From: Thauera phenolivorans
GTDB taxonomy: Bacteria; Pseudomonadota; Gammaproteobacteria; Burkholderiales; Rhodocyclaceae
DNA length: 57,543 bases
Direction: 5' to 3'
Assembly: GCF_001696715.1 (NCBI RefSeq)
Contig: NZ_MBFM01000001.1
Location: 533,809 to 591,351 of the forward strand
In this document: in pieces, positions 18,989-27,848 of the stretch
Position numbering within the stretch: the first letter of the stretch is position 1
How the letters are laid out: every line of letters starts with the position of its first letter
The notes under the pieces: model-generated
Told to the model about the DNA's origin: nothing
Seen by the model: the letters and a program-made list of their open reading frames with translations, nothing else
The model's database searches: none
Position numbers and translations under genes: made by a program

Positions 18989-20347
18989 ATGTTCGAGAAG
19001 ATCCTCATCGCCAATCGCGGAGAGATCGCGCTGCGCGTCCTGCGCGCCTGCCGCGAACTCGGCATCAAGACCGTCGCCGTCCATTCCGAAGCCGATATCG
19101 AGGCGAAGTACGTCAAGCTCGCCGACGAGTCGGTGTGCATCGGACCGGCGTCCTCCACCCTGAGCTACCTCAACGTGCCGGCGATCATCTCGGCAGCGGA
19201 GGTCACCGACTCCGAAGCGATCCACCCCGGCTATGGCTTCCTCTCGGAGAACGCCGATTTCGCCGAGCGCGTCGAGCAATCGGGCTTCGTCTTCATCGGT
19301 CCGCGTGCCGACACCATCCGCCTGATGGGCGACAAGGTGTCGGCCAAGGAAGCGATGAAGCTCGCCGGCGTGCCCTGCGTGCCCGGCTCGGAAGGCGCAC
19401 TGCCGGAGGACCCGAAGGAGATCGTGAAGATCGCGCGCGCCGTCGGCTACCCGGTGATCATCAAGGCCGCCGGCGGCGGCGGCGGCCGCGGGATGCGGGT
19501 GGTGCACACCGAGGCCGCCCTGCTCAATGCGGTGACCACGACCCGCTCCGAGGCCCAGGCCGCCTTCGGCAACCCGGTCGTATACATGGAGAAGTTTCTC
19601 GAGAACCCGCGCCACATCGAAATTCAGGTGCTGGCCGACCAGCATGGCAACGCGGTGTATCTCGGCGAGCGGGACTGCTCCATGCAGCGCCGCCACCAGA
19701 AGGTCATCGAGGAGGCGCCGGCGCCCGGCATCGACCGCAAGCTGATCGCCAAGATCGGCGAACGCTGCGCCGAGGCCTGCCGCACGATCGGTTATCGCGG
19801 TGCCGGCACCTTCGAGTTTCTGTACGAGAACGGCGAGTTCTACTTCATCGAGATGAACACGCGCGTGCAGGTCGAACACCCGGTCACCGAGCTGATCACC
19901 GGCATCGACATCGTGCAGGCGCAGATCCGCATCGCCGCGGGCGAGAAGCTGTGGTTCCGCCAGCGCGACATCGAGTTCCGTGGGCACGCGATCGAATGCC
20001 GCATCAACGCCGAGGATCCGTTCAAGTTCACCCCCTCGCCGGGCAAGATCACCAACTGGCACATGCCGGGCGGCCCCGGCATCCGGGTCGACTCGCACGT
20101 CTATGGCGGCTACACCGTACCGTCGCACTACGACTCGATGATCGGCAAGATCATCTCCTACGGCGATACGCGCGACCAGGCGATCCGGCGCATGCGGATC
20201 GCACTTTCCGAGATGGCGGTCGCCGGCATCAAGACGAACGTGCCGCTGCACCAGACGCTGATGCTCGATCCGCGCTTCAACGAGGGCGGCACCAGCATCC
20301 ACTATCTCGAGCACAAGCTTGCGAATCGGAACGAAGTACAGAGCTGA
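18989..20347 (+). CDS. accC: Biotin carboxylase subunit of acetyl-CoA carboxylase
   Basis: ATP-grasp enzyme that carboxylates the biotin of AccB. The 452 residues show the family start [17 protein letters not shown], the ATP-binding glycine loop [14 protein letters not shown], the catalytic region [38 protein letters not shown], and [16 protein letters not shown]. It starts five bases after the accB stop, which is the usual accBC arrangement. Confidence 0.97.
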   Translation: MFEKILIANRGEIALRVLRACRELGIKTVAVHSEADIEAKYVKLADESVCIGPASSTLSYLNVPAIISAAEVTDSEAIHPGYGFLSENADFAERVEQSGFVFIGPRADTIRLMGDKVSAKEAMKLAGVPCVPGSEGALPEDPKEIVKIARAVGYPVIIKAAGGGGGRGMRVVHTEAALLNAVTTTRSEAQAAFGNPVVYMEKFLENPRHIEIQVLADQHGNAVYLGERDCSMQRRHQKVIEEAPAPGIDRKLIAKIGERCAEACRTIGYRGAGTFEFLYENGEFYFIEMNTRVQVEHPVTELITGIDIVQAQIRIAAGEKLWFRQRDIEFRGHAIECRINAEDPFKFTPSPGKITNWHMPGGPGIRVDSHVYGGYTVPSHYDSMIGKIISYGDTRDQAIRRMRIALSEMAVAGIKTNVPLHQTLMLDPRFNEGGTSIHYLEHKLANRNEVQS

Positions 20348-20354
20348 GCGCGCG

Positions 20355-21263
20355 ATGTGGATTTCGGTCACCCTGCAGGCCGACGCCGACAAGGCGGAGG
20401 CACTGTCCGACGCACTGATGGAGGCCGGTGCGCTGTCGGTCTCGATCGAGGACGCCGACGCCGGTACCGAAGCGGAGACCCCGCAGTTCGGTGAACCGGG
20501 CCACCTGCCGACCGCGCTGTGGGACCACAGCCGCGTCATCGCCCTGTTCGATGCCGCGGCGGGCGAAGAGGCATTCCGTACGATCCTGCTCGAGGCCGCG
20601 CGAGCGGCCGGCTTCGACGAGGTGCCGCCTTTCAGCTCCGAGGCGGTCGCCGAGCAGAACTGGGTGCAGCTCACGCAAAGCCAGTTCGACCCGATCCGCA
20701 TCACCGAGCGGCTCTGGATCGTGCCCTCGTGGCACGAAGCACCGGATCCCGACGCGATCAACATCGAGCTCGACCCGGGCATGGCCTTCGGCACCGGCTC
20801 CCACCCCACCACCCGACTCTGCCTCGAGTGGCTGTGCGAGGTCGTCGAACCCGGTCTGAGTGTGCTCGACTACGGATGCGGCTCGGGCATCCTCGGGATC
20901 GCCGCGGGGCTGCTCGGCGCGAGTGACATCCTCGGGGTCGACATCGACGACAAGGCCGTCGAGGCCGCGCGCGACAACGCTGCCCGCAATCGGGTGACGA
21001 TGCGGGTGCAGCACTCCGCGGAGCCGCTCGCCGAGACCTTCGACCTGGTGGTCGCCAACATCCTCACCAACCCCCTGTGCGTGCTCGCGCCCGCGATCGC
21101 CGCGCGCGTCGCCCCCGCGGGTCGGATTGCGCTCTCGGGGGTGCTGGAGAGCCAGGCCGGGCAGGTCATCGAAGCCTGGGCGCCCCACCTCTCGCTGCGG
21201 GTCGGCGCCACCTCCGAAGGATGGGTGCGGCTGGAAGGCGAGCGCCGCGCCGCCGTCCGCTGA
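20355..21263 (+). CDS. prmA: Ribosomal protein L11 methyltransferase PrmA
   Basis: SAM-dependent enzyme trimethylating ribosomal protein L11. The 302-residue product has the N-terminal L11-recognition domain (MWISVTLQADADKAEALSDAL), a linker with LDPGMAFGTGSHPTTRLCLEWL, and the Rossmann domain with VLDYGCGSGILGIAA and VVANILTNPL. It starts seven bases after accC, and its stop overlaps the next start (TGATG), so it belongs to the acc operon. Confidence 0.95.
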   Translation: MWISVTLQADADKAEALSDALMEAGALSVSIEDADAGTEAETPQFGEPGHLPTALWDHSRVIALFDAAAGEEAFRTILLEAARAAGFDEVPPFSSEAVAEQNWVQLTQSQFDPIRITERLWIVPSWHEAPDPDAINIELDPGMAFGTGSHPTTRLCLEWLCEVVEPGLSVLDYGCGSGILGIAAGLLGASDILGVDIDDKAVEAARDNAARNRVTMRVQHSAEPLAETFDLVVANILTNPLCVLAPAIAARVAPAGRIALSGVLESQAGQVIEAWAPHLSLRVGATSEGWVRLEGERRAAVR

Positions 21264-22309
21264 TGCAGACCCGTTGCCCAGCCTGCCGTACGGTCTTCCG
21301 GCTGCGGCCGGATCAGGTGCAGGCCCGAGAGGGCTTGGTCCGGTGCGGTTTCTGTTACCAGGCCTTCAACGCGCTCGAGCATCGCATCGCCCTCGACGAG
21401 GCGGTCGACGGGAACGACGAGGAAACGCTCACGCTGCCACCCGCTGCCGCCACGCCTCGGGCGGAAGGCGAGTTGCGGATACCGGCCCAGGCCACGCGGC
21501 CGATGCAGGACAGCACGGCAGGCGAGGCGCCGACCACGATGCGCGAATCGCTGATCGCACGCGCCGCTGCCGCGGCCACGCCGCCGTCCGACGGCCCTGC
21601 AGTGCTGCGCAAGCCCAGGGTCGCCGCGGCACAGGCGGCGGATACCGCGCGCCTGCTGGCGAGGCCCGACAACGCAGCGAGGGCGGAGCGCACGCACGAG
21701 CCCCCCCGCCTGCGCCCGCAGGACATCGAGAATGCACCACCCCGGCCGACGCCGCAGGCACAGCCCGTCAACACCCGGATGGACTCCGCACGCCTGGACG
21801 CCGCCTACGGCCGCCCGTCGAGCGAGCCGAATCCCTTGCAGCGCACCCTCGGCGGCCTCGCCGCAGGGCTTCTCGCCGGGATCCTCGCAGTCCAGGCGAT
21901 CTACCTGTTCCGCACCGAGATCGCACGCGAACTGCCCGGACTGCGCCCGCTTCTGGTCGACGCCTGCGCGGCCTTCGGCTGCACGGTGCCGCTACCGCGC
22001 GAACTGGGACGGATCAGCCTCGAGTCGTCAGACCTCCAGTCCGAGCCGAACCGATCAGGTCAGTACGTGCTGCTGGCCACGCTGCGCAACCAGGCGGAAT
22101 ATCCGCTGGCCTTGCCGCACCTGGAACTCACGCTCACCGACGCCGCCGACCGTCCGATAGCCCGGCGCGTGATGCCGCCCGCCGACTGGCTGCCTGCGCA
22201 CCATGCCGACACCGCCCTCGAGGCACGCTCCAGCAAGGCGATACGCGTCGACTTCGAAATCCGCGAGCTCATGCCCACCGGTTACCGCATCCATGTCTTC
22301 TACCCCTGA
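21263..22309 (+). CDS. Zinc-ribbon, single-pass membrane protein (DUF3426 type)
   Basis: A 348-residue protein of unknown function found next to prmA in many betaproteobacteria. The N-terminus is an MJ0042-type zinc ribbon: Cys5 and Cys8 (CPAC), then Cys28 and Cys31 (CGFC). A disordered Pro/Ala-rich region covers about 45-190, a membrane helix about 198-218 (LGGLAAGLLAGILAVQAIYLF), and a periplasmic beta-rich domain ends in GYRIHVFYP. Domain order implies a cytoplasmic zinc ribbon linked through the membrane to an outside domain. Confidence 0.85.
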   Translation: MQTRCPACRTVFRLRPDQVQAREGLVRCGFCYQAFNALEHRIALDEAVDGNDEETLTLPPAAATPRAEGELRIPAQATRPMQDSTAGEAPTTMRESLIARAAAAATPPSDGPAVLRKPRVAAAQAADTARLLARPDNAARAERTHEPPRLRPQDIENAPPRPTPQAQPVNTRMDSARLDAAYGRPSSEPNPLQRTLGGLAAGLLAGILAVQAIYLFRTEIARELPGLRPLLVDACAAFGCTVPLPRELGRISLESSDLQSEPNRSGQYVLLATLRNQAEYPLALPHLELTLTDAADRPIARRVMPPADWLPAHHADTALEARSSKAIRVDFEIRELMPTGYRIHVFYP

Positions 22310-22730
22310 GCGCCCCGACCCGGCCGCCGACGCCGATCCGCGCACGACGGCCGAGCCGAACCCGGAGAGTCCCTTCAAGGGCAAGAGCGGCCTCACGCGC
22401 ATCCTCAACGCCTTCGGCTACTCGCTCGCCGGTCTGCGCGCAGCGTTCCGCCACGAGGACGCCTTTCGCCAGGAATGCCTGCTCGCGGCGGTACTGATTC
22501 CCCTCGCCCTGCTGCTGCCGGTGGGCAGCGTCGGCAAGGCGATGCTGGTGGGCAGCGTGTTTTTCGTGCTGGTGGTGGAACTGCTGAATTCGGCGATCGA
22601 GGCCACGGTGGATCGCGTCTCGCTTGAACGTCACCGACTCGCCAAGCGCGCCAAGGACATCGGCAGCGCAGCGGTGATGCTTTCGCTGCTGAACCTGGCG
22701 CTGGTGTGGAGCCTGGTGGTATTCGGCTGA
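22293..22730 (+). CDS. dgkA: Diacylglycerol kinase DgkA
   Basis: Small membrane kinase that recycles diacylglycerol to phosphatidic acid. The 145 residues start at the ATG at 22293, which lies within the end of the preceding gene (17-base overlap). After a ~35-residue cytoplasmic extension the DgkA core begins: GLTRILNAFGYSLAGLRAAFRHEDAFRQE, three membrane helices, and the catalytic signature VELLNSAIEATVDRVSLERHRLAKRAKDIGSAAV. Last gene of the accB operon. Confidence 0.92.
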   Translation: MSSTPERPDPAADADPRTTAEPNPESPFKGKSGLTRILNAFGYSLAGLRAAFRHEDAFRQECLLAAVLIPLALLLPVGSVGKAMLVGSVFFVLVVELLNSAIEATVDRVSLERHRLAKRAKDIGSAAVMLSLLNLALVWSLVVFG

Positions 22731-22733
22731 AAA

Positions 22734-22758
22734 CCGGCGAGCCCAGGCGCTCCGCCGG
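22734..22758. terminator. Imperfect hairpin between convergent dgkA and lipoprotein gene
   Basis: CCGGCG (22734-22739) pairs with CGCCGG (22753-22758), with inner AGC/GCT pairing and bulges. It lies in the 34-base gap between two convergent stops. AAAA precedes it, giving a weak T run for the leftward transcript only. Confidence 0.4.
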
Positions 22759-22764
22759 CCGCGC

Positions 22765-23229
22765 TCAGCGGGTCACGCGAGTCGTGCCGCCGTCGCGCAG
22801 GATGCGCACCCGCTCGCCGACGCGGAAGCGTTCGCCCGCATCCTCCTGCACCACCGCGAGAAACTGGCCGTTGTCGAGCCTCACGGTGACTTCGACGCCG
22901 GGCTTGCGGGTCGCCCCCTCCTCGATCGCGGAACCCGCGACACCGCCGACGACTGCGCCGAGCACCGCGGCCACCGCCGAGCCGCGGCCGCCGCCGACCG
23001 TGCTGCCCGCGATGCCACCGACCGCCGCCCCCGCAACCGAACCGATCGGTGTCTTCGTTCCTTCGACCTGCACCCCGCGTACCGACTCGATGGTGCCGAA
23101 CTGCACGACCATCGCTCGCCGCGCCTCGCTCCGCGCGTAATCGCTGCCGCCCAAGCCGCCCGCACAGCCGCCGAGCATCAGGCCGGCCAGCAGCGCGCCG
23201 AGCACGACGCGTGCCCGAATTCCCCGCAT
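22765..23229 (-). CDS. Glycine-zipper outer-membrane lipoprotein (SlyB/Pcp-like)
   Basis: A 154-residue lipoprotein with signal peptide and lipobox LMLGGC (Cys22). A glycine-zipper 2TM segment follows (GSVAGAAVGGIAGSTVGGGRGSAVAAVLGAVVGGVAGSAIEEG, about 65-110). A C-terminal beta-rich part, VEVTVRLDNGQFLAVVQ...GERVRIL, resembles the SlyB/PcP family, which sits in the outer membrane. The ATG at 23229 gives a clean signal peptide; a GTG at 23235 overlapping the kinase stop is a possible alternative. Lies directly behind the PfkB-family kinase. Confidence 0.82.
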   Translation of the reverse strand: MRGIRARVVLGALLAGLMLGGCAGGLGGSDYARSEARRAMVVQFGTIESVRGVQVEGTKTPIGSVAGAAVGGIAGSTVGGGRGSAVAAVLGAVVGGVAGSAIEEGATRKPGVEVTVRLDNGQFLAVVQEDAGERFRVGERVRILRDGGTTRVTR

Positions 23230-23231
23230 CT

Positions 23232-24167
23232 TCACCACAGTTGCTCTCCAAAGGCCGACGCATAGCGTTCGGCGATCTGTGCGCGTGAGGGGCGATGGTT
23301 CTGGCCGCCGCGCGTCGCGATCTTGATCGCGCCCATCACCGCCGCCAGCTGCCCCGTCTTGCGCCATTCCCAGTTGCGGGAGATGCCGTACAACAAACCC
23401 GCTCGATAAGCGTCGCCGCAACCGGTCGGATCGACCATCGCATCCGGCCGCGCCACGCCGATCTCGAGCACTTCCCCGCCGACGTGAATCGCCGAGCCCT
23501 GGCCCCCGCGGGTCACCACGAGTGCATCGAGCTTGGCGGCGATCTCCTCGAGGCGATAGCCGGTCTTGTCGCACAGCAACTTCGCTTCGTAGTCATTGAC
23601 CGCGCACCAGCTCGCCCGTTCCAGGCAGTCGCGAAGTTCCTCGCCGCTGAGGATCGGGAGCGCCTGCGCGGGATCGAACATGAAGGGCGTGCCCAGTTCG
23701 GACAGGCCCTGCACATGGCGCAGCATGCCCTGGCGGCCGTCGGGCGACACGATCGCCAGCGCGATGCCCTCGGCATCGCGCACCCGGTTGAGATGCGAAT
23801 GCTGCATCGCCCCCGGATGGAAGGCCGTGATCTGATTGTCGTCGAGGTCGGTAGTGATGAAGGCCTGCGCGGTGAAGGTCCCCGGCACCTCGCGCACGTG
23901 CTCGCGGCTGATGCCCAGATTGTCGAGCCGACGGCGGTACGGATCGGCGTCCTCGCCGAGGGTGGCCATGATCAGCGGATCGGCGCCGAGCAGCTTGAGG
24001 TTGTAGGCGATGTTGCCCGCCACCCCGCCGAACTCACGGCGCATGTCGGGCACCAGGAAGGAGACGTTCAGGATGTGGATCTGGTCGGGCAGGATGTGAT
24101 TCCTGAAGCGATCCTCGAACACCATGATGTGGTCATAGGCCATCGAGCCACAGACGAGAATGGACAT
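23232..24167 (-). CDS. PfkB-family carbohydrate/nucleoside kinase, adenosine-kinase-like
   Basis: A 311-residue ribokinase-fold enzyme. The substrate-lid region FGGVAGNIAYNLKLLG contains the conserved Gly-Gly-x-x-x-N, and the C-terminal signature is DPTGCGDAYRAGLLYG, with the catalytic Asp in GCGD (usual form GAGD). The overall sequence resembles bacterial adenosine kinase-like members more than ribokinase or fructokinase. The substrate cannot be fixed from sequence. A perfect TATAAT lies at 24203-24198. Confidence 0.85.
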   Translation of the reverse strand: MSILVCGSMAYDHIMVFEDRFRNHILPDQIHILNVSFLVPDMRREFGGVAGNIAYNLKLLGADPLIMATLGEDADPYRRRLDNLGISREHVREVPGTFTAQAFITTDLDDNQITAFHPGAMQHSHLNRVRDAEGIALAIVSPDGRQGMLRHVQGLSELGTPFMFDPAQALPILSGEELRDCLERASWCAVNDYEAKLLCDKTGYRLEEIAAKLDALVVTRGGQGSAIHVGGEVLEIGVARPDAMVDPTGCGDAYRAGLLYGISRNWEWRKTGQLAAVMGAIKIATRGGQNHRPSRAQIAERYASAFGEQLW

Positions 24168-24197
24168 GTCGCCCCCAAGCGGTTGTCGAATCCTTCG

Positions 24198-24203
24198 ATT
24201 ATA
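24198..24203 (-). promoter_or_regulatory. -10 element for the PfkB-family kinase
   Basis: TATAAT on the minus strand, 31 bases before the kinase ATG at 24167. No good -35 is visible 17 bases upstream. The upstream HIT gene ends at 24249, so the kinase and lipoprotein probably have their own promoter. Confidence 0.45.
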
Positions 24204-24248
24204 CGGGCGACCGCAGCCGCCCTGCGCCCGCGTGCGGCGAGCGCCGCC

Positions 24249-24659
24249 TCAGAGCACGGCGCGCAGCTTCTCCGCCATTTCCGCCAGCGCCTCGCGCGAC
24301 GGGTTCTTCGCCGGCCAAGCCAGTTCCATGCCATCCCCATGCCAGCGCGGCAACACATGGATGTGGAAGTGGAACACGGTCTGCGCGCCGGCCGGCTCGT
24401 TGGCCTGCAGCAGGGTCACACCCTCGCAGCCGAAGGCCGCCTTCGCCGCACGCGCCATGCGCGCGGCGGTCTTCATCGCCGCCCCGGCGAGCTCGTCGTC
24501 GAGCGTATAGACGTTGTCGCGGTGCGGCTTGACCAGCACCAGCATGTGCCCGGGATTCACCGACTGGATGTCCATGATCGCGAGCGTGTGCTCGTCCTCG
24601 TACACCTTCGATGCCGGCAGTTCACCGCGGGCGATCCGGCAAAAAACGCAGTTCTCCAT
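24249..24659 (-). CDS. HIT-family nucleotide-binding hydrolase
   Basis: A 136-residue histidine-triad protein. The active site is HFHIHVLPR, with His97, His99 and His101. The N-terminus MENCVFCRIARGELPASKVYEDEHTLAIMDI is typical of the HinT/Fhit-like branch that hydrolyses nucleotide phosphoramidates or dinucleoside polyphosphates. Two N-terminal cysteines (C4 and C7) suggest the zinc-binding variant. The ATG at 24659 has a good AGGAAGG upstream. It is divergent from olsB. Confidence 0.9.
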   Translation of the reverse strand: MENCVFCRIARGELPASKVYEDEHTLAIMDIQSVNPGHMLVLVKPHRDNVYTLDDELAGAAMKTAARMARAAKAAFGCEGVTLLQANEPAGAQTVFHFHIHVLPRWHGDGMELAWPAKNPSREALAEMAEKLRAVL

Positions 24660-24770
24660 CGTCGCCTTCCTCTTGTCATGGGCTACGTCACCGCATCGTA
24701 ACCAGCACATCACCGCACTGCAACACGACCTTTCGAGAATGTTCGCACCAGACAAGGAAGAGGCCATCCC

Positions 24771-25529
24771 ATGCTAGAGAAAAGCCAGCAGCGCAAGGCC
24801 CGCCCCGGCCGCAACATCCATGTCGGCCTCGCCACCTGCGAGACCGAGATCCTCGAGGCGCAGAAGCTGCGTTACCGCGTCTTCGCCGAGGAGATGGGCG
24901 CCCGCCTGTGCAGCCGCACGCCGGGTGTGGACCGCGATCTCTACGATCCCTGGTGCGAACACCTGATCGTGCGTGACGAAGATGCGGGCCGAATCGTGGG
25001 CACGTACCGCATCCTCTCGCCCGCGGCCGCGCGCAAGGTCGGCGGCTACTATACGGAGAACGAGTTCGATCTCACCCGCCTGCAGCACCTGCGCAGCCGC
25101 ATCGTCGAGATCGGCCGTTCGTGCATCGACGCGGAGTACCGCAGCGGCGCGGTGATCGCCATGCTGTGGTCAGGCCTCGCGCGCTACATGCGCGACAACG
25201 ACTACGACTACCTGATCGGCTGCGCCTCGGTGAGCATGGCCGACGGCGGCCACAATGCGGCCAGCCTGTACAATCGCCTGCGCGAAACCCACCTGGCGCC
25301 GCTCGAGTACCACGTATTTCCGCGCTGCCCGCTGCCACTCGACCAGCTGCGCACCGACCTCGAAGCCGAAGCGCCGCCGTTGATCAAGGGTTACCTGCGC
25401 GCCGGCGCCTGGATCTGCGGCGAACCGGCCTGGGATCCCGACTTCAACACCGCCGACCTGCCGATCCTGATGCCGATGGGCAAGATCGAGGGTCGCTACG
25501 CCCGCCACTTCCTGGAACGCGAAAACTGA
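24771..25529 (+). CDS. olsB: Ornithine-acyl-ACP N-acyltransferase, OlsB-type
   Basis: GNAT-fold acyltransferase of the OlsB family, which attaches a 3-hydroxyacyl chain to ornithine to make lyso-ornithine lipid. The 252 residues contain ETEILEAQKLRYRVFAEEMG near the N-terminus, DEDAGRIVGTYRIL, and VEIGRSCIDAEYRSGAVIAMLWSGLARYM, all typical of this family. The following gene is an OlsA-type acyltransferase, which supports the assignment. A few relatives have been named hemolysin-like; that label is less likely here. Confidence 0.83.
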   Translation: MLEKSQQRKARPGRNIHVGLATCETEILEAQKLRYRVFAEEMGARLCSRTPGVDRDLYDPWCEHLIVRDEDAGRIVGTYRILSPAAARKVGGYYTENEFDLTRLQHLRSRIVEIGRSCIDAEYRSGAVIAMLWSGLARYMRDNDYDYLIGCASVSMADGGHNAASLYNRLRETHLAPLEYHVFPRCPLPLDQLRTDLEAEAPPLIKGYLRAGAWICGEPAWDPDFNTADLPILMPMGKIEGRYARHFLEREN

Positions 25530-25588
25530 ACACGCTGACCGAATCCACGCCCCGCGCCCGCACCGCCACCCCGGCACGCGCGCCGCTC

Positions 25589-26425
25589 GTGCTGCGTGCC
25601 TGGCGCTACGCACGGCTCGGGCTGCATCTGCTCGAGGGCAGCCTCACCCTCGCCTGCGTCTTTCCCCTGGTCCGCCCCGCCACCCGCCTGCGCCTGCGCC
25701 AGCGGTGGTCGACGCACCTGCTGGGGGTGCTCGGCATCGATTTGCGGACGGGCGGTCAGGCGGTGCAGCCGGGCAGTCTCCTGGTGGCGAACCATATCTC
25801 GTGGGTCGACATCTTCGTCATCAACGCGCTCGCCCCGACCGCCTTCATCTCGAAGGCGGAGGTACGCGCGTGGCCGCTGATCGGCTGGCTCGCGGCCCGC
25901 CACGAGACCGTCTTCCTGCGTCGCGGCAGCCGCGGCCACGTCCGCCAGGTCAACGCCGAGATCGCCGCGCTGCTCGAGGCCGGACGCAACGTGGCGGTCT
26001 TTCCCGAAGGCACCACCACCGACGGCAGCAAGGTGCTCGGCTTCCATGCGGCGCTGCTGCAGCCAGCGCTCTCCGCCGGCCACCCGGTGCAGCCGGTCGC
26101 ACTTTCCTACCGCGGGCCCGACGGCAGCTTCAGTCGCGCCCCGGCCTACGATGGAGACATCAGCCTGGGGGCCTGCCTGGCGGCGATCGTCGCCGAACGC
26201 GGCCTGGTCGCGCACGCGCAGCCGTCCGCACCGATCCCCGCCGGTGCACAGGCGGATCGACGCAGCGTGGCGCAAGCCGCGCGCGAGATCATCCTGCGTC
26301 TCACGCTCGACCTCGAACCTCAGGCCGAGACCTGGAAGACTTCGCCGTCCTCCACCCGCAGCGCGGTCAGCTTGCCGCCCCAGACGCAGCCCGAGTCGAG
26401 CGCGATCAGCCCCGGCGCACGGTAG
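25589..26425 (+). CDS. olsA: 1-acyl-glycerol-3-phosphate-type acyltransferase, OlsA-like
   Basis: PlsC-family acyltransferase, probably completing ornithine lipid by adding the second chain. Motifs: NHISWVD (H-x4-D, His69 to Asp74), FLRRGSRGHV, and VAVFPEGTTTDG. The start is uncertain. The GTG at 25589 puts the protein in its usual register; a CTG at 25526 would overlap the olsB stop (CTGA). The frame has no stop until 26425, so the last ~35 codons overlap apaH on the opposite strand; the C-terminal tail (TWKTSPSSTRSAVS...) is not typical PlsC sequence. Confidence 0.8.
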   Translation: MLRAWRYARLGLHLLEGSLTLACVFPLVRPATRLRLRQRWSTHLLGVLGIDLRTGGQAVQPGSLLVANHISWVDIFVINALAPTAFISKAEVRAWPLIGWLAARHETVFLRRGSRGHVRQVNAEIAALLEAGRNVAVFPEGTTTDGSKVLGFHAALLQPALSAGHPVQPVALSYRGPDGSFSRAPAYDGDISLGACLAAIVAERGLVAHAQPSAPIPAGAQADRRSVAQAAREIILRLTLDLEPQAETWKTSPSSTRSAVSLPPQTQPESSAISPGAR

Positions 26426-27117
26426 AAACCCAATGCCGACCAGTGGCCGCACAGCACGGTATGCGTGCGGCTGAGGCGATCGGGCACCATGAACCACGGC
26501 ATCGTGCCGCGCGGAGCCTGGTCGGGCGAGCCCTTGGCCTGCAGCACCATGCGGCCGTCGGCGGTACAGAATCGCATCCGGGTGCAGGCATTGACGATGG
26601 TGCGCAGCCTGTCCCAGCCGCGCAGCGATTCAGACCAGCGCTCGGGTTTGTTGCCTGCGAGATTGAGGAGGAACTGCCTCGCCTCCGGCCCCGCGAGCGC
26701 TGCAGCGACCTCGTCCGACAGCGCCTTCGCGCGCGCCACCGTCCAGCCCGGCAGGAGCCCGGCGTGCACAAGCACATGCTCGGCCTCGACGTAGACCAGC
26801 GGCCGCGAGGCGAGCCAGCCGAGCAGCGCCTGACGATCTTCCGCCTCGAGGACCTGGTACAGCGTGTCGTCGTTGTCACGCCGCTTGTAGCCCGCCGCGA
26901 CCATCAGCAGGTAGAGATCGTGATTGCCGAGCACCACCGTCGCCGCGGAGCCGAAATCGCGCAGCAGGCGCAGGACCTTCAGCGACTCGGGACCGCGGTT
27001 GACCAGATCGCCGACCACCCACAGGCGATCCGACGCCGGGTCGAATTCGATCCTCGCCAGCAGCCGCTGCAGCGCGCCAAAACAGCCCTGAATGTCGCCA
27101 ATTGCGTAGGTCGCCAT
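26320..27117 (-). CDS. apaH: Symmetrical diadenosine tetraphosphatase ApaH
   Basis: Metallophosphoesterase splitting Ap4A into two ADP; it also removes Np4 caps from RNA in E. coli. The 265 residues carry the metal-binding motifs YAIGDIQGC, VGDLVNRGP and LGNHDLYLL, then LVHAGLLPGW and CGHWSALG. The ATG at 27117 gives the standard start MATYAIGDIQG; a TTG three codons upstream is possible but unneeded. Its 3' 106 bases overlap the end of olsA head-on. TAGAAT at 27156-27151 may be its -10. Confidence 0.95.
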   Translation of the reverse strand: MATYAIGDIQGCFGALQRLLARIEFDPASDRLWVVGDLVNRGPESLKVLRLLRDFGSAATVVLGNHDLYLLMVAAGYKRRDNDDTLYQVLEAEDRQALLGWLASRPLVYVEAEHVLVHAGLLPGWTVARAKALSDEVAAALAGPEARQFLLNLAGNKPERWSESLRGWDRLRTIVNACTRMRFCTADGRMVLQAKGSPDQAPRGTMPWFMVPDRLSRTHTVLCGHWSALGFYRAPGLIALDSGCVWGGKLTALRVEDGEVFQVSA

Positions 27118-27211
27118 CGATGCCAAGTGAAAAACCGTGATTGCGCGAGAATTCTAACCTGCGCGGCGTTGGCTCACCGTTACCGGATTTGCCCGCGGAC
27201 AGGCCGAGCGC

Positions 27212-27838
27212 TCACCGGCTCGACGCCGCCAGCATCGCGCCGGCACCGATGAACAGACCGCCGAACAAGCGGTTCTGCAGCCGGATCGCGCGCGCGTCGC
27301 GCAACAGCGGCCGGAAGCGGGCGGCGAGCAGCGCGTAGCAGGACATCACCGCGACGTCGACCACGACCATGGTCAGCGCGATGACGAGGAACTGCGGCAG
27401 CTGCGGCCGACCGGGCACGACGAACTGGGGCACGAGGGCGGCGATGAAGACGATCGCCTTCGGGTTGGTGAGATTCACCAGCAGGCCCTGGCGAAACAGC
27501 CGTCGGCGCACCCTCCCCCCCTCCGCCGCACCGACCTCCGCCTCGAAACCCTCTGCCGGGGCGCGCCACTTCACGATTCCAAGCCACACCAGGTAGGCGG
27601 CCCCCGACAGCTTCACCACCAGGAAGGCGGTCGCCGACGTCGCCAGCAGGGCCCCCAGGCCCAAAGCCACCACACCGAGCTGGAGCAGCAGCGCGGTTTC
27701 CAGGCCGGCGATGCCGCGCAGGGCGGCGAGATAGCCGTGGCGCAGGCCATTCGACACCGACAAGACGGCGCCCGGCCCGGGCGACACCGCGATCACCGTA
27801 GAAGCCATCACGAATGCGAGCCACATGCTCCAGCTCAA
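27212..27838 (-). CDS. LysE/RhtB-family amino-acid exporter
   Basis: A 208-residue inner-membrane protein with about six helices. The N-terminal signature AVSPGPGAVLSVSNGLRHG and the VNLTNPKAIVFIAALVPQFV segment are characteristic of the RhtB/LysE exporters of amino acids or homoserine lactones. The TTG at 27838 is preferred over the ATG at 27826 because an AGGAGG sits five bases upstream of the TTG. It follows the TauE gene by ten bases, so the two are co-transcribed. Confidence 0.87.
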   Translation of the reverse strand: MSWSMWLAFVMASTVIAVSPGPGAVLSVSNGLRHGYLAALRGIAGLETALLLQLGVVALGLGALLATSATAFLVVKLSGAAYLVWLGIVKWRAPAEGFEAEVGAAEGGRVRRRLFRQGLLVNLTNPKAIVFIAALVPQFVVPGRPQLPQFLVIALTMVVVDVAVMSCYALLAARFRPLLRDARAIRLQNRLFGGLFIGAGAMLAASSR

Positions 27839-27848
27839 GCCGCCCTCC

